Source: an uncultured Verrucomicrobiales bacterium (GTDB lineage: Bacteria > Verrucomicrobiota > Verrucomicrobiia > Verrucomicrobiales > DEV007). Taken from it: a stretch of 36,532 nt of DNA. Position 1 is the first letter of the stretch, and each line of letters starts with the position of its first letter. The stretch is taken from assembly GCA_913058215.1 (NCBI GenBank), contig CAJXQE010000027.1, positions 1 to 36,532 of the forward strand. The letters run 5' to 3'. Below the pieces are notes generated by a model that was given only the letters and a program-made list of their open reading frames with translations, was not told where the DNA came from and did no database searches. Position numbers and translations under genes: made by a program. This document shows positions 24,389 to 32,714 of this stretch, one piece after another.

Positions 24389-25558
24389 TTGAAAAAATTG
24401 TCCCGACAACGTCGAGTCGCATTTAATCTCGATCTGGAATGGCTCAACAAAAGGCATACCGGAATTTTTGCAGGTGCACAACGCTATGCCAATGCGAGAG
24501 GTTGGACGACTATCATCGACGAGTTTGTGGACGACTCTTCACTCTATGATGGTGTCATTGGAAGGGCCAGCAGGTCTCTGGCAGAATGGTCGGCTACTCA
24601 AGATACCCCGGTTGTGAATGTTTGGCACAACTCGCCGGCGCTGGATCTGCTACCCGGAGTATTTCCTGACTCTGTAGCAAGAGGGCGGCTACGAGCTGAG
24701 CATTTGCTAAGCCGGGGGTTCCGAAATTTTGCGACTCTGACAGAACGCGATGTTGCGTCGAAGCTGGAAGTTGCAGAGTTTGTAAGGCTGATTCGGAAGG
24801 CCGGATCTCGCTGCGTCATGGCGGAGGTGCCCATTCATGTAGCGAAATCGCAGGCTGTCTGGAAGAAGACGGAAGCGATTATTACTTCGTGGATGGATCG
24901 ATGGGAGCTTCCTGTGGGTGTCCATGTCTCCAATGATTTTATCGGACGGATAGTGGTGCAGAAATGCATTGAACGGGGGTGGCGAGTTCCCGAAGATGTT
25001 GGGATCGTTGCGGGTGTCAATGAAGAAGCGATTTGTGAGCAGCTTCAACCGTCCTTGAGTAGTGTCGAGATCGGGTATGAGCGGATTGGCTTTGAAGCTG
25101 CGAAATTGTTGGATCAGCTAATGGAGTCAAAGGCGAGGGGCAGGAGAAAAAAGCAGGCATCTCCACCGGTGCATCTCTTTATCCCGCCACAAGGACTGAT
25201 CGTTCGCGAGTCGACGGATTTCTATTCAGTGGAAGATGAAGTGGTGGCCTCGGCTCTGGAATTCATATCAGCAAACAGTCATCGTAATATCGGACAGGAT
25301 GACGTGGCGACAGCGGTTGCGATTGGGACGAGGACCTTGCAGGAACGATTTCGGAGAGTCCTCGATCGGCCAATTGTTTCAGTGATCCGACAAGTGCGGA
25401 TTGATCGGGCAAAGCGTGAATTGATACAGGGTAATCAATCAATCAAGACAGTTTCCAGAAACGCTGGATTCAGCAGTCCAGAGCGAATGAATGAGGTTTT
25501 CCGTCGTGTATTGGGTGTTTCGCCCAGCGATTTTCGTAAGGATCGACAATCCGGATAA
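24389..25558 (+). CDS. XylR-type AraC-family sugar-responsive regulator
   Basis: A 389-residue cytoplasmic transcription factor. Residues about 7-275 form a LacI/periplasmic-binding-protein-like sensor domain (NKRHTGIFAGAQRYA; EDVGIVAGVNEEAICEQLQP; SLSSVEIGYERIGFEAAKLL). Residues about 280-389 form an AraC DNA-binding domain with two helix-turn-helix units (ATAVAIGTRTLQERFRRVL and QSIKTVSRNAGFSSPERMNE). This is the layout of E. coli XylR, and the Verrucomicrobia have many such proteins. The start must be TTG at 24389, because a TAA stop lies directly before it (24386-24388) and no ATG is found in the first codons; the weak start may keep the level low. It is divergent from the nine-gene operon, which it probably controls in answer to a sugar product. 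The ligand need not be xylose. Confidence 0.93.
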   Translation: MKKLSRQRRVAFNLDLEWLNKRHTGIFAGAQRYANARGWTTIIDEFVDDSSLYDGVIGRASRSLAEWSATQDTPVVNVWHNSPALDLLPGVFPDSVARGRLRAEHLLSRGFRNFATLTERDVASKLEVAEFVRLIRKAGSRCVMAEVPIHVAKSQAVWKKTEAIITSWMDRWELPVGVHVSNDFIGRIVVQKCIERGWRVPEDVGIVAGVNEEAICEQLQPSLSSVEIGYERIGFEAAKLLDQLMESKARGRRKKQASPPVHLFIPPQGLIVRESTDFYSVEDEVVASALEFISANSHRNIGQDDVATAVAIGTRTLQERFRRVLDRPIVSVIRQVRIDRAKRELIQGNQSIKTVSRNAGFSSPERMNEVFRRVLGVSPSDFRKDRQSG

Positions 25559-25686
25559 GGGATAGGGAAGAGTTGTTCATTGTTCACCTCCGGGAAAATC
25601 TCCCTGCCATTTAATTTTCGATTTACCGGGCGCGAAGGCGCAAGGGAGGAGGATTTACGAATCAGCGGATAGGGTCTAGGCTCGAG
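25559..25686 (+). other. Intergenic spacer, possible promoter for the second PSCyt1 block
   Basis: The 128 bp hold no gene. A short tandem repeat TGTTCAT/TGTTCA lies at 25574-25586, and GCGC-GAAG-GCGC lies just after 25630. A purine-rich AGGGAGGAGG occurs near 25645, too far upstream to be the ribosome site of the gene at 25687. I see no convincing promoter. Confidence 0.3.
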
Positions 25687-28473
25687 ATGCTTTCCCGAGT
25701 CGTAATGTATTCACAGACCCTTCCGCCCATCAGAGCCGCTGCTGTAGTTCTCCTTTTTGTTTCGACGAGTCTCTCTGCCGATGAGGGAGCTCCCGATTTT
25801 TCGAAGGAGGTTCTTCCGATTCTTTCGAACAAGTGTTTTGTCTGTCATGGGCCGGATGCGGAGGAGGATGAACTCCGGTTGGATTCATTCGGAGGAGCCA
25901 CTGTTGATCTGGGCGGATACCAGGCGATTGATCCGGAATCCCCTAAAGACAGCGAACTAGTTTTTAGAATTCATGATAAGGAGGATCCGATGCCGCCGGA
26001 GAAAGCGGAGGGCCGGCTCACTGATTCTGAACGAGATATTTTAAGTCGATGGGTAAAGTCCGGTGGAGAATACTCGAAGCACTGGGCCTTTGTCGCTCCG
26101 GAGAAAAAGAGTCGGAATATTGATACGGCGGTCGAGTCAAAGCTGAAAGTGGAAGGGCACGATTTCGCCCCGCAGGCAGACAAGCCAACTCTGGCTAGAC
26201 GTGCCGCATTGATTCTGACCGGGCTTCCTCCGGAAATGGATCAGTTGAAACGTTATCTCGCTAATGACTCTCCCGGGGCCTACGAACAACTCCTCGACGA
26301 ACTTTTGTCCAGTTCCCGTTTCGGGGAACATCAAGCGCGATACTGGCTTGATGCTGTCCGCTATGGCGACACTCATGGGCTTCACCTCGATAACCGTCGA
26401 GGAATATTTCCGTATCGGGACTGGGTGGTAAAGGCCTTTAACGAAAACCTGCCCTTTGACGATTTTATCACCTGGCAGCTGGCAGGCGATTTGTTACCTG
26501 AGCCGACTTTGGAACAGCTAACGGCAACAGGATACGTAAGGATGAATCCTACGACTTCCGAGGGCGGGGCCATCCCGGCGGAGTTTCAGGCGAAGAACAA
26601 CTTCGACCGGGTGGAGAATCTCGGAACAGTTTTTCTGGGGATGACCTTGAATTGCGTTCGCTGCCATACCCACAAATACGATCCGATTGTTCATCAGGAA
26701 TACTACGAGTTGCTGGCTTTCTTTAACAGCACTGCAGAGAGCCCGATGGATGGGAATGCTTACGTTTATGCACCGGTTCTGGAAGTCCCGGGATCTCTTC
26801 AAGGTTGGAAGGAATGGGAATCTCTGGAGAAGGAGAGGGATGCGATTCTTGTGGAGCTTGATAGAGCGATCAAAGACGGTCAACTCGAGCCGGGCTTGTT
26901 GAGCTATGCTGAAAAGACGCTCGGCTGGAAGACTGAAAACTGGAAGGTCACCAAAGATCTGCCTTTCAAAAAGGAGCAGGCTGAAGAGAAAGACTGGAAG
27001 GATATCCCCAATGCCGGTGCCTTGGGGAAAGATCGTTTCGGAAACAGGAGTGTCGCGAAGCATATCTCATTCACCTTGTCGCTCGATCAAGATCAGACGC
27101 TTCTCTACAAATCGAACGCAGAGTTTTCCTCGTCCTTTTCAAATCAGAAACTGGCCTTGCTCCCGTCCGGAAAAGGGCCTCAGAAAGTCAGCGGGAAACT
27201 TCGAGGGATTGACGGAAAGATAAAAGCGAAGTTTGAGATTTTGAATCCCTGGGAGGCGGTCGCCAAACAGAAGAAGTGGAGTGCGGCGAGCGAGTTGGAA
27301 CGGGTCATTATGGCGGGCGATCCGTATGCGAAAGTATTTCCATTGGACCTTCAGAAGAAAGCTGCGGCTCTCAGCAAAAAGCTCATCAGGGCTCACAGTG
27401 AATTTTCCACTACCTTGATTGCCAAAGATCTAACGACGCGGCGCGAGACTAGAATTCTTGATCGCGGTGAATACAGCACGCCGATCGGCGAAGCTCTCGA
27501 ACCCGGAGTTTTCGCGGTGATGAATCCCTTTCCGGCGGATGCACCGAAGAATCGACTTGGTCTCGCCCAGTGGCTGACCTCGCCGGATCATCCGCTCGTC
27601 ACCCGTGTTCTTGTAAATAGAATCTGGCAAAGCGTTTTTGGCGAAGCTCTCGTTCGCAGCCCGGAGGACTTTGGTTTGCAGGGGCAGCAGGCGACCCATC
27701 CGGACTTGCTCGATTTTCTGGCGGTGGATTTTCGGGAGAAGGGATGGGATTACAAACAGCTGATCAAGGAGATAGTGATGAGCCGGACTTTCCAGCAGGA
27801 TTCGGCATGGCGATCGGATATTCCAAACGATTCCGGTAATCGAAAACTGGCACGAGGTCCCGGTTTTCGGCTGGATGCCGAGGTCATTCGCGATACTGGA
27901 TTATGGGCAAGCGGATTGCTCGAGTCAAAAATGGGAGGAGAAGGGGTGAAGCCCTATCAGCCGGAGGGGCTATGGGTGGCGCTTGCTCATCCGGGCAGCA
28001 ACACGAAAAACTACGAGCCCGATACAGATGATCGCGTGAATCAAAGAAGCCTCTATGTCTATTGGAAGCGGACCAGCCCACACCCGATGATGACCTTGTT
28101 CGATGCGCCGAGTCGTGAGGTGAGTTGCGTGAGGCGTTCGCGGGGAAATACGCCACTGCAGTCTCTCGGATTGCTCAACGAACCTCAGCGGATGACGATG
28201 GCACGAACTTATGCGGCGAATCTGATCTCCAGTGCAAAGAAGGACAAAGAACGACTGAAAATTATTTTTGAGATGGTCACCTGTCGTCCTCCGACTGCGG
28301 CGGAGGAGAAGGCGTGCCTGACATTGTTGAAGCAGGCTGTGGAACGCTACACCTCCTCTCCCGGAGATGCTTCCAGCCTGACCAAACAACAGGATTCGAG
28401 TCCGGAGCTTGCTGGATGGACTCAAGTGGTGAACACCATTCTCGCAAGCGACTCAGCCATTTTGCTCTACTGA
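25687..28473 (+). CDS. PSCyt1-DUF1549-DUF1553 protein, long form
   Basis: A 928-residue exported paralogue of the gene at 5797-8079, about 170 residues longer. The signal peptide ends near residue 31 (TSLSADEG). The PSCyt1 domain carries CFVCH (C50, C53, H54) and DPMPPE. DUF1549 covers about 144-330 and ends at CVRCHTHKYDP (C323, C326, H327). DUF1553 covers about 620-905. The extra length is in a lysine-rich insert at about 360-605, part of which (HISFTLSLDQDQTLLYKSNA) looks like a beta-sandwich, perhaps carbohydrate-binding. Its DUF1501 partner begins 6 bp downstream. It is on the same strand as the regulator and may share its control. The biochemical role is not established. Confidence 0.93.
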   Translation: MLSRVVMYSQTLPPIRAAAVVLLFVSTSLSADEGAPDFSKEVLPILSNKCFVCHGPDAEEDELRLDSFGGATVDLGGYQAIDPESPKDSELVFRIHDKEDPMPPEKAEGRLTDSERDILSRWVKSGGEYSKHWAFVAPEKKSRNIDTAVESKLKVEGHDFAPQADKPTLARRAALILTGLPPEMDQLKRYLANDSPGAYEQLLDELLSSSRFGEHQARYWLDAVRYGDTHGLHLDNRRGIFPYRDWVVKAFNENLPFDDFITWQLAGDLLPEPTLEQLTATGYVRMNPTTSEGGAIPAEFQAKNNFDRVENLGTVFLGMTLNCVRCHTHKYDPIVHQEYYELLAFFNSTAESPMDGNAYVYAPVLEVPGSLQGWKEWESLEKERDAILVELDRAIKDGQLEPGLLSYAEKTLGWKTENWKVTKDLPFKKEQAEEKDWKDIPNAGALGKDRFGNRSVAKHISFTLSLDQDQTLLYKSNAEFSSSFSNQKLALLPSGKGPQKVSGKLRGIDGKIKAKFEILNPWEAVAKQKKWSAASELERVIMAGDPYAKVFPLDLQKKAAALSKKLIRAHSEFSTTLIAKDLTTRRETRILDRGEYSTPIGEALEPGVFAVMNPFPADAPKNRLGLAQWLTSPDHPLVTRVLVNRIWQSVFGEALVRSPEDFGLQGQQATHPDLLDFLAVDFREKGWDYKQLIKEIVMSRTFQQDSAWRSDIPNDSGNRKLARGPGFRLDAEVIRDTGLWASGLLESKMGGEGVKPYQPEGLWVALAHPGSNTKNYEPDTDDRVNQRSLYVYWKRTSPHPMMTLFDAPSREVSCVRRSRGNTPLQSLGLLNEPQRMTMARTYAANLISSAKKDKERLKIIFEMVTCRPPTAAEEKACLTLLKQAVERYTSSPGDASSLTKQQDSSPELAGWTQVVNTILASDSAILLY

Positions 28474-28479
28474 TTTCTT

Positions 28480-29979
28480 ATGAAGCCTTTCGATCCATTT
28501 CATCAATATGATCTCGCTCAAACCCGGCGGCAACTCTTCGGGCGTGCCGCCCTGGGTCTGGGGACGGCGGCCATGGCGCACCTCCTTCAGGGAGAGGAAA
28601 AGAGTAAGCTTGATCTGAACGGTGGCCTTCATCACAGGGCGACGGCAAAACGGGTCATCTATCTGTTCATGAGTGGTGGCCCGAGTCATCATGATTTGTG
28701 GGATTACAAGCCGAAGATGAAAGCGATGTTCGGTAAGGATCTTCCCGAAGAAGTTCGAGACGGGCAGCGGATCACTGGAATGACGTCGAAACAGGATACG
28801 CTGCCGGTATGCCCTTCGAAGTATGAATTTTCCAAATACGACAACAATGAGGACGGCATCTGGATCAGTGAATTACTGCCTCACACTGCGACTGTTGCGA
28901 AAGAGCTCTGTGTCATTAACAGCACTTTCACCGAGGCGATCAACCATGACCCGGCGATTACCTATATCCAAACCGGAAGTCAAATTCCGGGTCGCCCAAG
29001 TATGGGGGCGTGGCTGAGCTACGGGCTTGGAAACATGAACGAGAATCTGCCCGGTTATGTTGTGATGCACGCGAAGTCTAAGCACGCGGAGCAGAGTCTC
29101 TTTGGCAGGCTTTGGGGAAGCGGGTTTATGCCGTCGGAACATGAAGGTGTGCTTTTGCGAAGCGAGGGAGATCCGGTTCTTTACCTTGGGAATCCGGAAG
29201 GGCTCTCCCGCAGTGATCGTCGCAACCAGCTCGATGCATTGTCGGCATTGAACCGGGCTCAACACGAGCGGCTTGCGAATCCTGAAATTCTTTCAAGAAT
29301 CAAACAGCACGAGATGGCCTATCGGATGCAGAGTTCTGTTCCAGAGTTGATGGATCTGTCTGAAGAGAAAGACAGTATCTTTAAACTTTATGGAGAAGCG
29401 GCGAAGGAGCCCGGTTCTTTCGCCGCCTGTTGTTTGAATGCGCGTCGCCTTGTCGAGCGGGGTGTGCGCAATGTCCAGATCTTCCATCGAGGCTGGGATG
29501 CTCACGGGAACCTTCCCGGCGAACATGAGAGCCAGTGCAAAGATATTGATCAGGGATGTGCCGCTTTGATCAAAGATCTCAAGGATCGCGGAATGCTCGA
29601 TGACACCTTAGTGGTTTGGGGAGGGGAGTTTGGAAGGACCGCATATTGTCAGGGGAAACTTACGGATAAAACTTACGGCCGTGATCACCACCCCCGGTGT
29701 TTCACCACGTGGATGGCCGGCGGCGGTGTGAAACCGGGAATCACCTATGGCAAGACCGATGACTACGGTTACAACATCGCCCATCCGGATGGTACTCCGA
29801 TGAAACCGATTCCCGATAAAGGGAAGTGGACTCCCGGAACCGTGCATATTCATGATTTGAACGCGACGATTCTTCACTTGTTAGGGATTGATCACAAGAA
29901 GTTGACGCATCGCTACCAGGGCCGGGATTTTCGTCTCACTGATGTGCATGGTCATGTCGTCAAGGATCTGGTCGGGTAA
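28480..29979 (+). CDS. DUF1501 protein, Tat-exported
   Basis: A 499-residue paralogue of the gene at 8084-9502. The twin-arginine signal is TRRQLFGRAALGLGTAAM (Arg16-Arg17). The landmarks FMSGGPSHHDLWDYKPK, VWGGEFGRTAYCQG and GRDHHPRCFTTWMAGGGVKP are all present, and the C-terminus has HRYQGRDFRLTDVHGHVV. It carries a short insert near the C-terminus (DGTPMKPIPDKGKWTPGTVH) absent from the first copy. It starts 6 bp after the second PSCyt1/DUF1549/DUF1553 gene, so each DUF1501 copy is tied to its own partner. The family's catalytic activity is unknown. Confidence 0.94.
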   Translation: MKPFDPFHQYDLAQTRRQLFGRAALGLGTAAMAHLLQGEEKSKLDLNGGLHHRATAKRVIYLFMSGGPSHHDLWDYKPKMKAMFGKDLPEEVRDGQRITGMTSKQDTLPVCPSKYEFSKYDNNEDGIWISELLPHTATVAKELCVINSTFTEAINHDPAITYIQTGSQIPGRPSMGAWLSYGLGNMNENLPGYVVMHAKSKHAEQSLFGRLWGSGFMPSEHEGVLLRSEGDPVLYLGNPEGLSRSDRRNQLDALSALNRAQHERLANPEILSRIKQHEMAYRMQSSVPELMDLSEEKDSIFKLYGEAAKEPGSFAACCLNARRLVERGVRNVQIFHRGWDAHGNLPGEHESQCKDIDQGCAALIKDLKDRGMLDDTLVVWGGEFGRTAYCQGKLTDKTYGRDHHPRCFTTWMAGGGVKPGITYGKTDDYGYNIAHPDGTPMKPIPDKGKWTPGTVHIHDLNATILHLLGIDHKKLTHRYQGRDFRLTDVHGHVVKDLVG

Positions 29980-30063
29980 GAGATGGCTTTGAAGTAACAA
30001 AGGCCAAGATGGATGCGATCAGCATTCGCTCTCTGGTCGGGATTCATTATAGTAACAGTCTTC

Positions 30064-30942
30064 ATGAAACTCATTCTCACGATTTTTCTTATCGCCTTCG
30101 GAAGTTTTGTCCGGGCTGATGATTCTCCTCTTGATGTCTGGCCCGACCTTGCGCCCGGGGAAACGACGCGGTCCACTGGAGAGAAAAAGCCGTCTCCCGC
30201 TAAGCAGGACCCTCCAATTACACTGATGACAAAAGTGACGCAGCCAACTTTCACTGTTCATGCTGCTGAAGATCCCAATGGGGCAGGGGTGGTGATCCTT
30301 CCCGGGGGTGGATTTAGCCGGGTGGTTCCCGATCTCGAAGGGAGTGAAGCGGCAGCGTTTCTCAATCGTATCGGAGTGACGGTGTTTGTGCTGAGCTATC
30401 GAACCAAAAACAGTCCGGATGAATCAGGTTGGGAGAAGCCCTTGCAGGACGCGCAACGAACTTTGGCAATCGTCCGAAGTCGTGCGGCGGAATGGAAGCT
30501 GGACAAGGATAAAATCGGGCTGCTCGGATTTTCGGCCGGGGGAAATGTCGCGGCCCGTTTGCTGAGTGCGGAGGGGGTGTTGGCTTATGAGTCCGTCGAT
30601 GATATCGACAGCACTCCGCATCGTCCTGATTTTTCGATCCTCATCTATCCCTGGAGTATCTACGATGCGGAAAAAGATTCTCTGATAGATGGCGTTTCTG
30701 TTCCTGAATCCTGCCCACCCACTTTTATCGTTCACACTGACGATGATAAATCGTCGTCACTTGGCTCTGTTCTTTTTTATGCCGGATTGAAGAAGTTCGG
30801 TATCCCTGCAGAGTTGCATGTTTATGGAAATGGTGGCCACGGCTACGGTGTTCGGCCGAGAGAGAGTTCTGAGATTTCAAGCTGGCCCGGCCATGCCGCG
30901 CACTGGTTGTCCCGTTGGGTGGAACAACAATCTCAGAAATGA
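30064..30942 (+). CDS. Exported alpha/beta-hydrolase esterase
   Basis: A 292-residue serine esterase of the BD-FAE/acetyl-xylan-esterase-like type. The ATG at 30064 yields a classic signal peptide (MKLILTIFLIAFGSFVRADD); the ORF opens further upstream at 30013, but those residues are ignored. The oxyanion block is VVILPGGGFSRVV, the nucleophile Ser157 lies in LGFSAGGNVAARLL (GxSxG), the acid is in VHTDDDKSS, and the His is in GGHGYG. It follows DUF1501 by 84 bp on the same strand and could remove acyl groups from the same glycan. It is not similar enough to the esterase at 35213-36298 to suggest recent duplication. Confidence 0.9.
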   Translation: MKLILTIFLIAFGSFVRADDSPLDVWPDLAPGETTRSTGEKKPSPAKQDPPITLMTKVTQPTFTVHAAEDPNGAGVVILPGGGFSRVVPDLEGSEAAAFLNRIGVTVFVLSYRTKNSPDESGWEKPLQDAQRTLAIVRSRAAEWKLDKDKIGLLGFSAGGNVAARLLSAEGVLAYESVDDIDSTPHRPDFSILIYPWSIYDAEKDSLIDGVSVPESCPPTFIVHTDDDKSSSLGSVLFYAGLKKFGIPAELHVYGNGGHGYGVRPRESSEISSWPGHAAHWLSRWVEQQSQK

Positions 30943-31052
30943 TCCAGATAGATCCAAGGTGATTTGCTTATCTCCTGTTAATTGTCTTGGGGCGGAATAT
31001 CACTCAGAGAAATGCAATCTGACACTATAGAATTTTTCTCAAACAAGCTGAA

Positions 31053-32084
31053 ATGAAATCCAAGCGTTCCAGATTCCGAAGTTGCATCGGCTGCCTCGGG
31101 ATTGTTGTCCTGCTTTTGTCTCTGATTGGGCTAATCGTGGGGATGAAACTTGACCGCGACTTCAGCATTCGCAGCAACTTCGTCTTTCTGGAGTTTCGAA
31201 ATTCCAGAGAGCCGTTGGCGGTGAAGCTCGCTTCCGGAAAATGGGCGGTTGTGACGAAGATGAATTCAGAAGCGATGGCTGGAGCCCTTGAGAAAAATGT
31301 AAAACGGCGTGGTGACGGTTTCCGCTGGTCCACTCTTTCCGTTCGGAGGAAATCCAATATCTGGAGAGAGTCATTGCTCAATGGGATGGTGGGAAGCGAA
31401 GTCCATGTGGTGGAGTTTGATCCGGAGCACTTTGAGTTCTCTCCCTGGTTTGAACAGGAAGGCGCAGAGTTTGTACCATCCGATTCTTTGAGCGTTTTGA
31501 AGGCAACCGGCCCGGAAACCCGCTTTGTCGTGGGAGCGAATTACTACGGACCCGATGGACAGCCACTTGGCTGGCTGGTTCGCGATGGAAAAGAGATTCG
31601 TAAGCAGTGGAAAAGTTGGAGCGGTTTCTTTTTTGTGAAAGGGGGCGTTCCCCGGTTCGGGCCGCGTTCGTTGTTGGAGTCGACGCAGGGAGAGTTGACT
31701 CAGGCTACCCAGGGATATCCCTCGGTGATGAAAGACGGCATTCTATTTGACTACGTAACGAAGAATGAAGATGAGTTTTTCAATGGGTCAGAACTCAATT
31801 TTCGATCACTGGCAGGGGTGACAGAAGATGGCAGGATCATTTTTGTTCTTTCCGGAACGGGTGGAATGATGGACATGGCGGAAGTGACTCGAATTGCGAA
31901 ATTTGCCGGCGTTCATGATGCGACCCTGTTGGATGGTGGCAGGGCTCTGCAGTATGGGCTCCGTGGCCCCGGGGGGAAGGAAGGCTTTCACAGTTTTAAC
32001 AACACGGTCGACTGGGATGGCCTACCTCAGCGTTTTGCCCCGGAGAGGCCACCGGTCTTTCTGCTTGTTAGAAGGAAAAAGTAG
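31053..32084 (+). CDS. Membrane-anchored phosphodiester glycosidase (NAGPA-like)
   Basis: A 343-residue protein with one N-terminal membrane segment (about 10-31, CIGCLGIVVLLLSLIGLIVG) and an outside domain. From about residue 155 it matches the phosphodiester glycosidase family (NAGPA/uncovering-enzyme type): VVGANYYGPDGQPLGWLV, FFVKGGVPRFG, ATQGYPSVMKDG and the hallmark ATLLDGGRALQYG. Family members cleave GlcNAc-1-phosphodiester bonds or related sugar phosphodiesters. This suggests that the organism handles a phosphodiester-linked glycan, possibly its own wall polymer. It lies 110 bp after the esterase, so a separate promoter is possible. No second membrane segment is seen. Confidence 0.85.
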   Translation: MKSKRSRFRSCIGCLGIVVLLLSLIGLIVGMKLDRDFSIRSNFVFLEFRNSREPLAVKLASGKWAVVTKMNSEAMAGALEKNVKRRGDGFRWSTLSVRRKSNIWRESLLNGMVGSEVHVVEFDPEHFEFSPWFEQEGAEFVPSDSLSVLKATGPETRFVVGANYYGPDGQPLGWLVRDGKEIRKQWKSWSGFFFVKGGVPRFGPRSLLESTQGELTQATQGYPSVMKDGILFDYVTKNEDEFFNGSELNFRSLAGVTEDGRIIFVLSGTGGMMDMAEVTRIAKFAGVHDATLLDGGRALQYGLRGPGGKEGFHSFNNTVDWDGLPQRFAPERPPVFLLVRRKK

Positions 32085-32102
32085 CTGGTTGAGGGAAAGG
32101 GA

Positions 32103-32471
32103 ATGCCGTTGTTCTGCTTTCTTGATTCACCGGAAAGCCGCATTTTCGTTTGCGAGCCCGAAGCGGATAGAGGAATGCCCAAGTCGAATACTGTCTCTGA
32201 GCTTGGATCAGTAACAAAAGTGTTCACCGCTCTGATTGCCTGTGAATTGGAACGGAAAGGTGTCTGGAATTTGAGTGATGCTGTTAAGTTGCATCTGCCG
32301 GATAATGTCCAGGCCCCAATATTTGAAGGCGCGGAAATCAGAATCGAAAACCTGATGCGGCAGGACAATGGGCTTCCCTGGAATCCTCATGAAACAGAGA
32401 GAACCGAATCCGGAAAGATTGATTTGGTGACGATGAAGTAGGACGCGGAACAACTTTATCGGCAAAGTTGA
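32103..32471 (+). pseudogene. Beta-lactamase-related serine hydrolase fragment
   Basis: About 112 codons match the front half of class C beta-lactamase-like serine hydrolases, which are normally about 350-500 residues and exported. The active-site SxxK is intact in ELGSVTKVFTALIACELERKG, followed by LSDAVKLHLPDN and LMRQDNGLPW, the equivalent of the usual LLTHTSGLP. There is no signal peptide and no start of the domain. The frame stops at TAG (32439-32441), but the next codons in the same frame read DAEQLYRQS, which fits the family (relatives have xxEQLYxFLS), before a TGA at 32469. So a point mutation made the stop, and the remaining two-thirds, with the Tyr and KTG motifs, are gone. A gene remnant is more likely than a short functional protein. 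Confidence 0.75.
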
Positions 32472-32714
32472 AATGAGCAAATTCAACGCGTACTACGAAT
32501 ACAATTATTACACCTCACAGTATGAGTACACGACAGACGTAGCATCCGGAACCCGGGGATACAAAGCGAATCGCTGAAGAGCATATCCTGATTGTCATAA
32601 TCGTAGTGAGCCGACTTCGTTCTGCGGAGCCGGTTCATTTGTATGGATTGTTCAGGTCTGAAATGACAGCCAAGCCGTTTGACGGGCCGCAGGCTTCTGT
32701 GCAAACTGAAGGGG
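32472..32714. other. Unexplained spacer after the pseudogene
   Basis: About 240 bp without a supported gene. A 34-codon ORF (ATG 32474 to TGA about 32578) encodes an unusually Tyr-rich peptide (YYEYNYYTSQYEYTTD) but has no clear ribosome site. Near 32608-32640 the motif GAGCCG occurs twice around CTTCGTTCTGCG. The block could be a repeat, a small RNA or more pseudogene debris; I cannot choose between these from one copy. Confidence 0.35.

Noticed and set aside
31003..31031. TATAGA as a -10 box before the phosphodiester glycosidase
   Set aside because: No acceptable -35 box lies 16-18 bp upstream.
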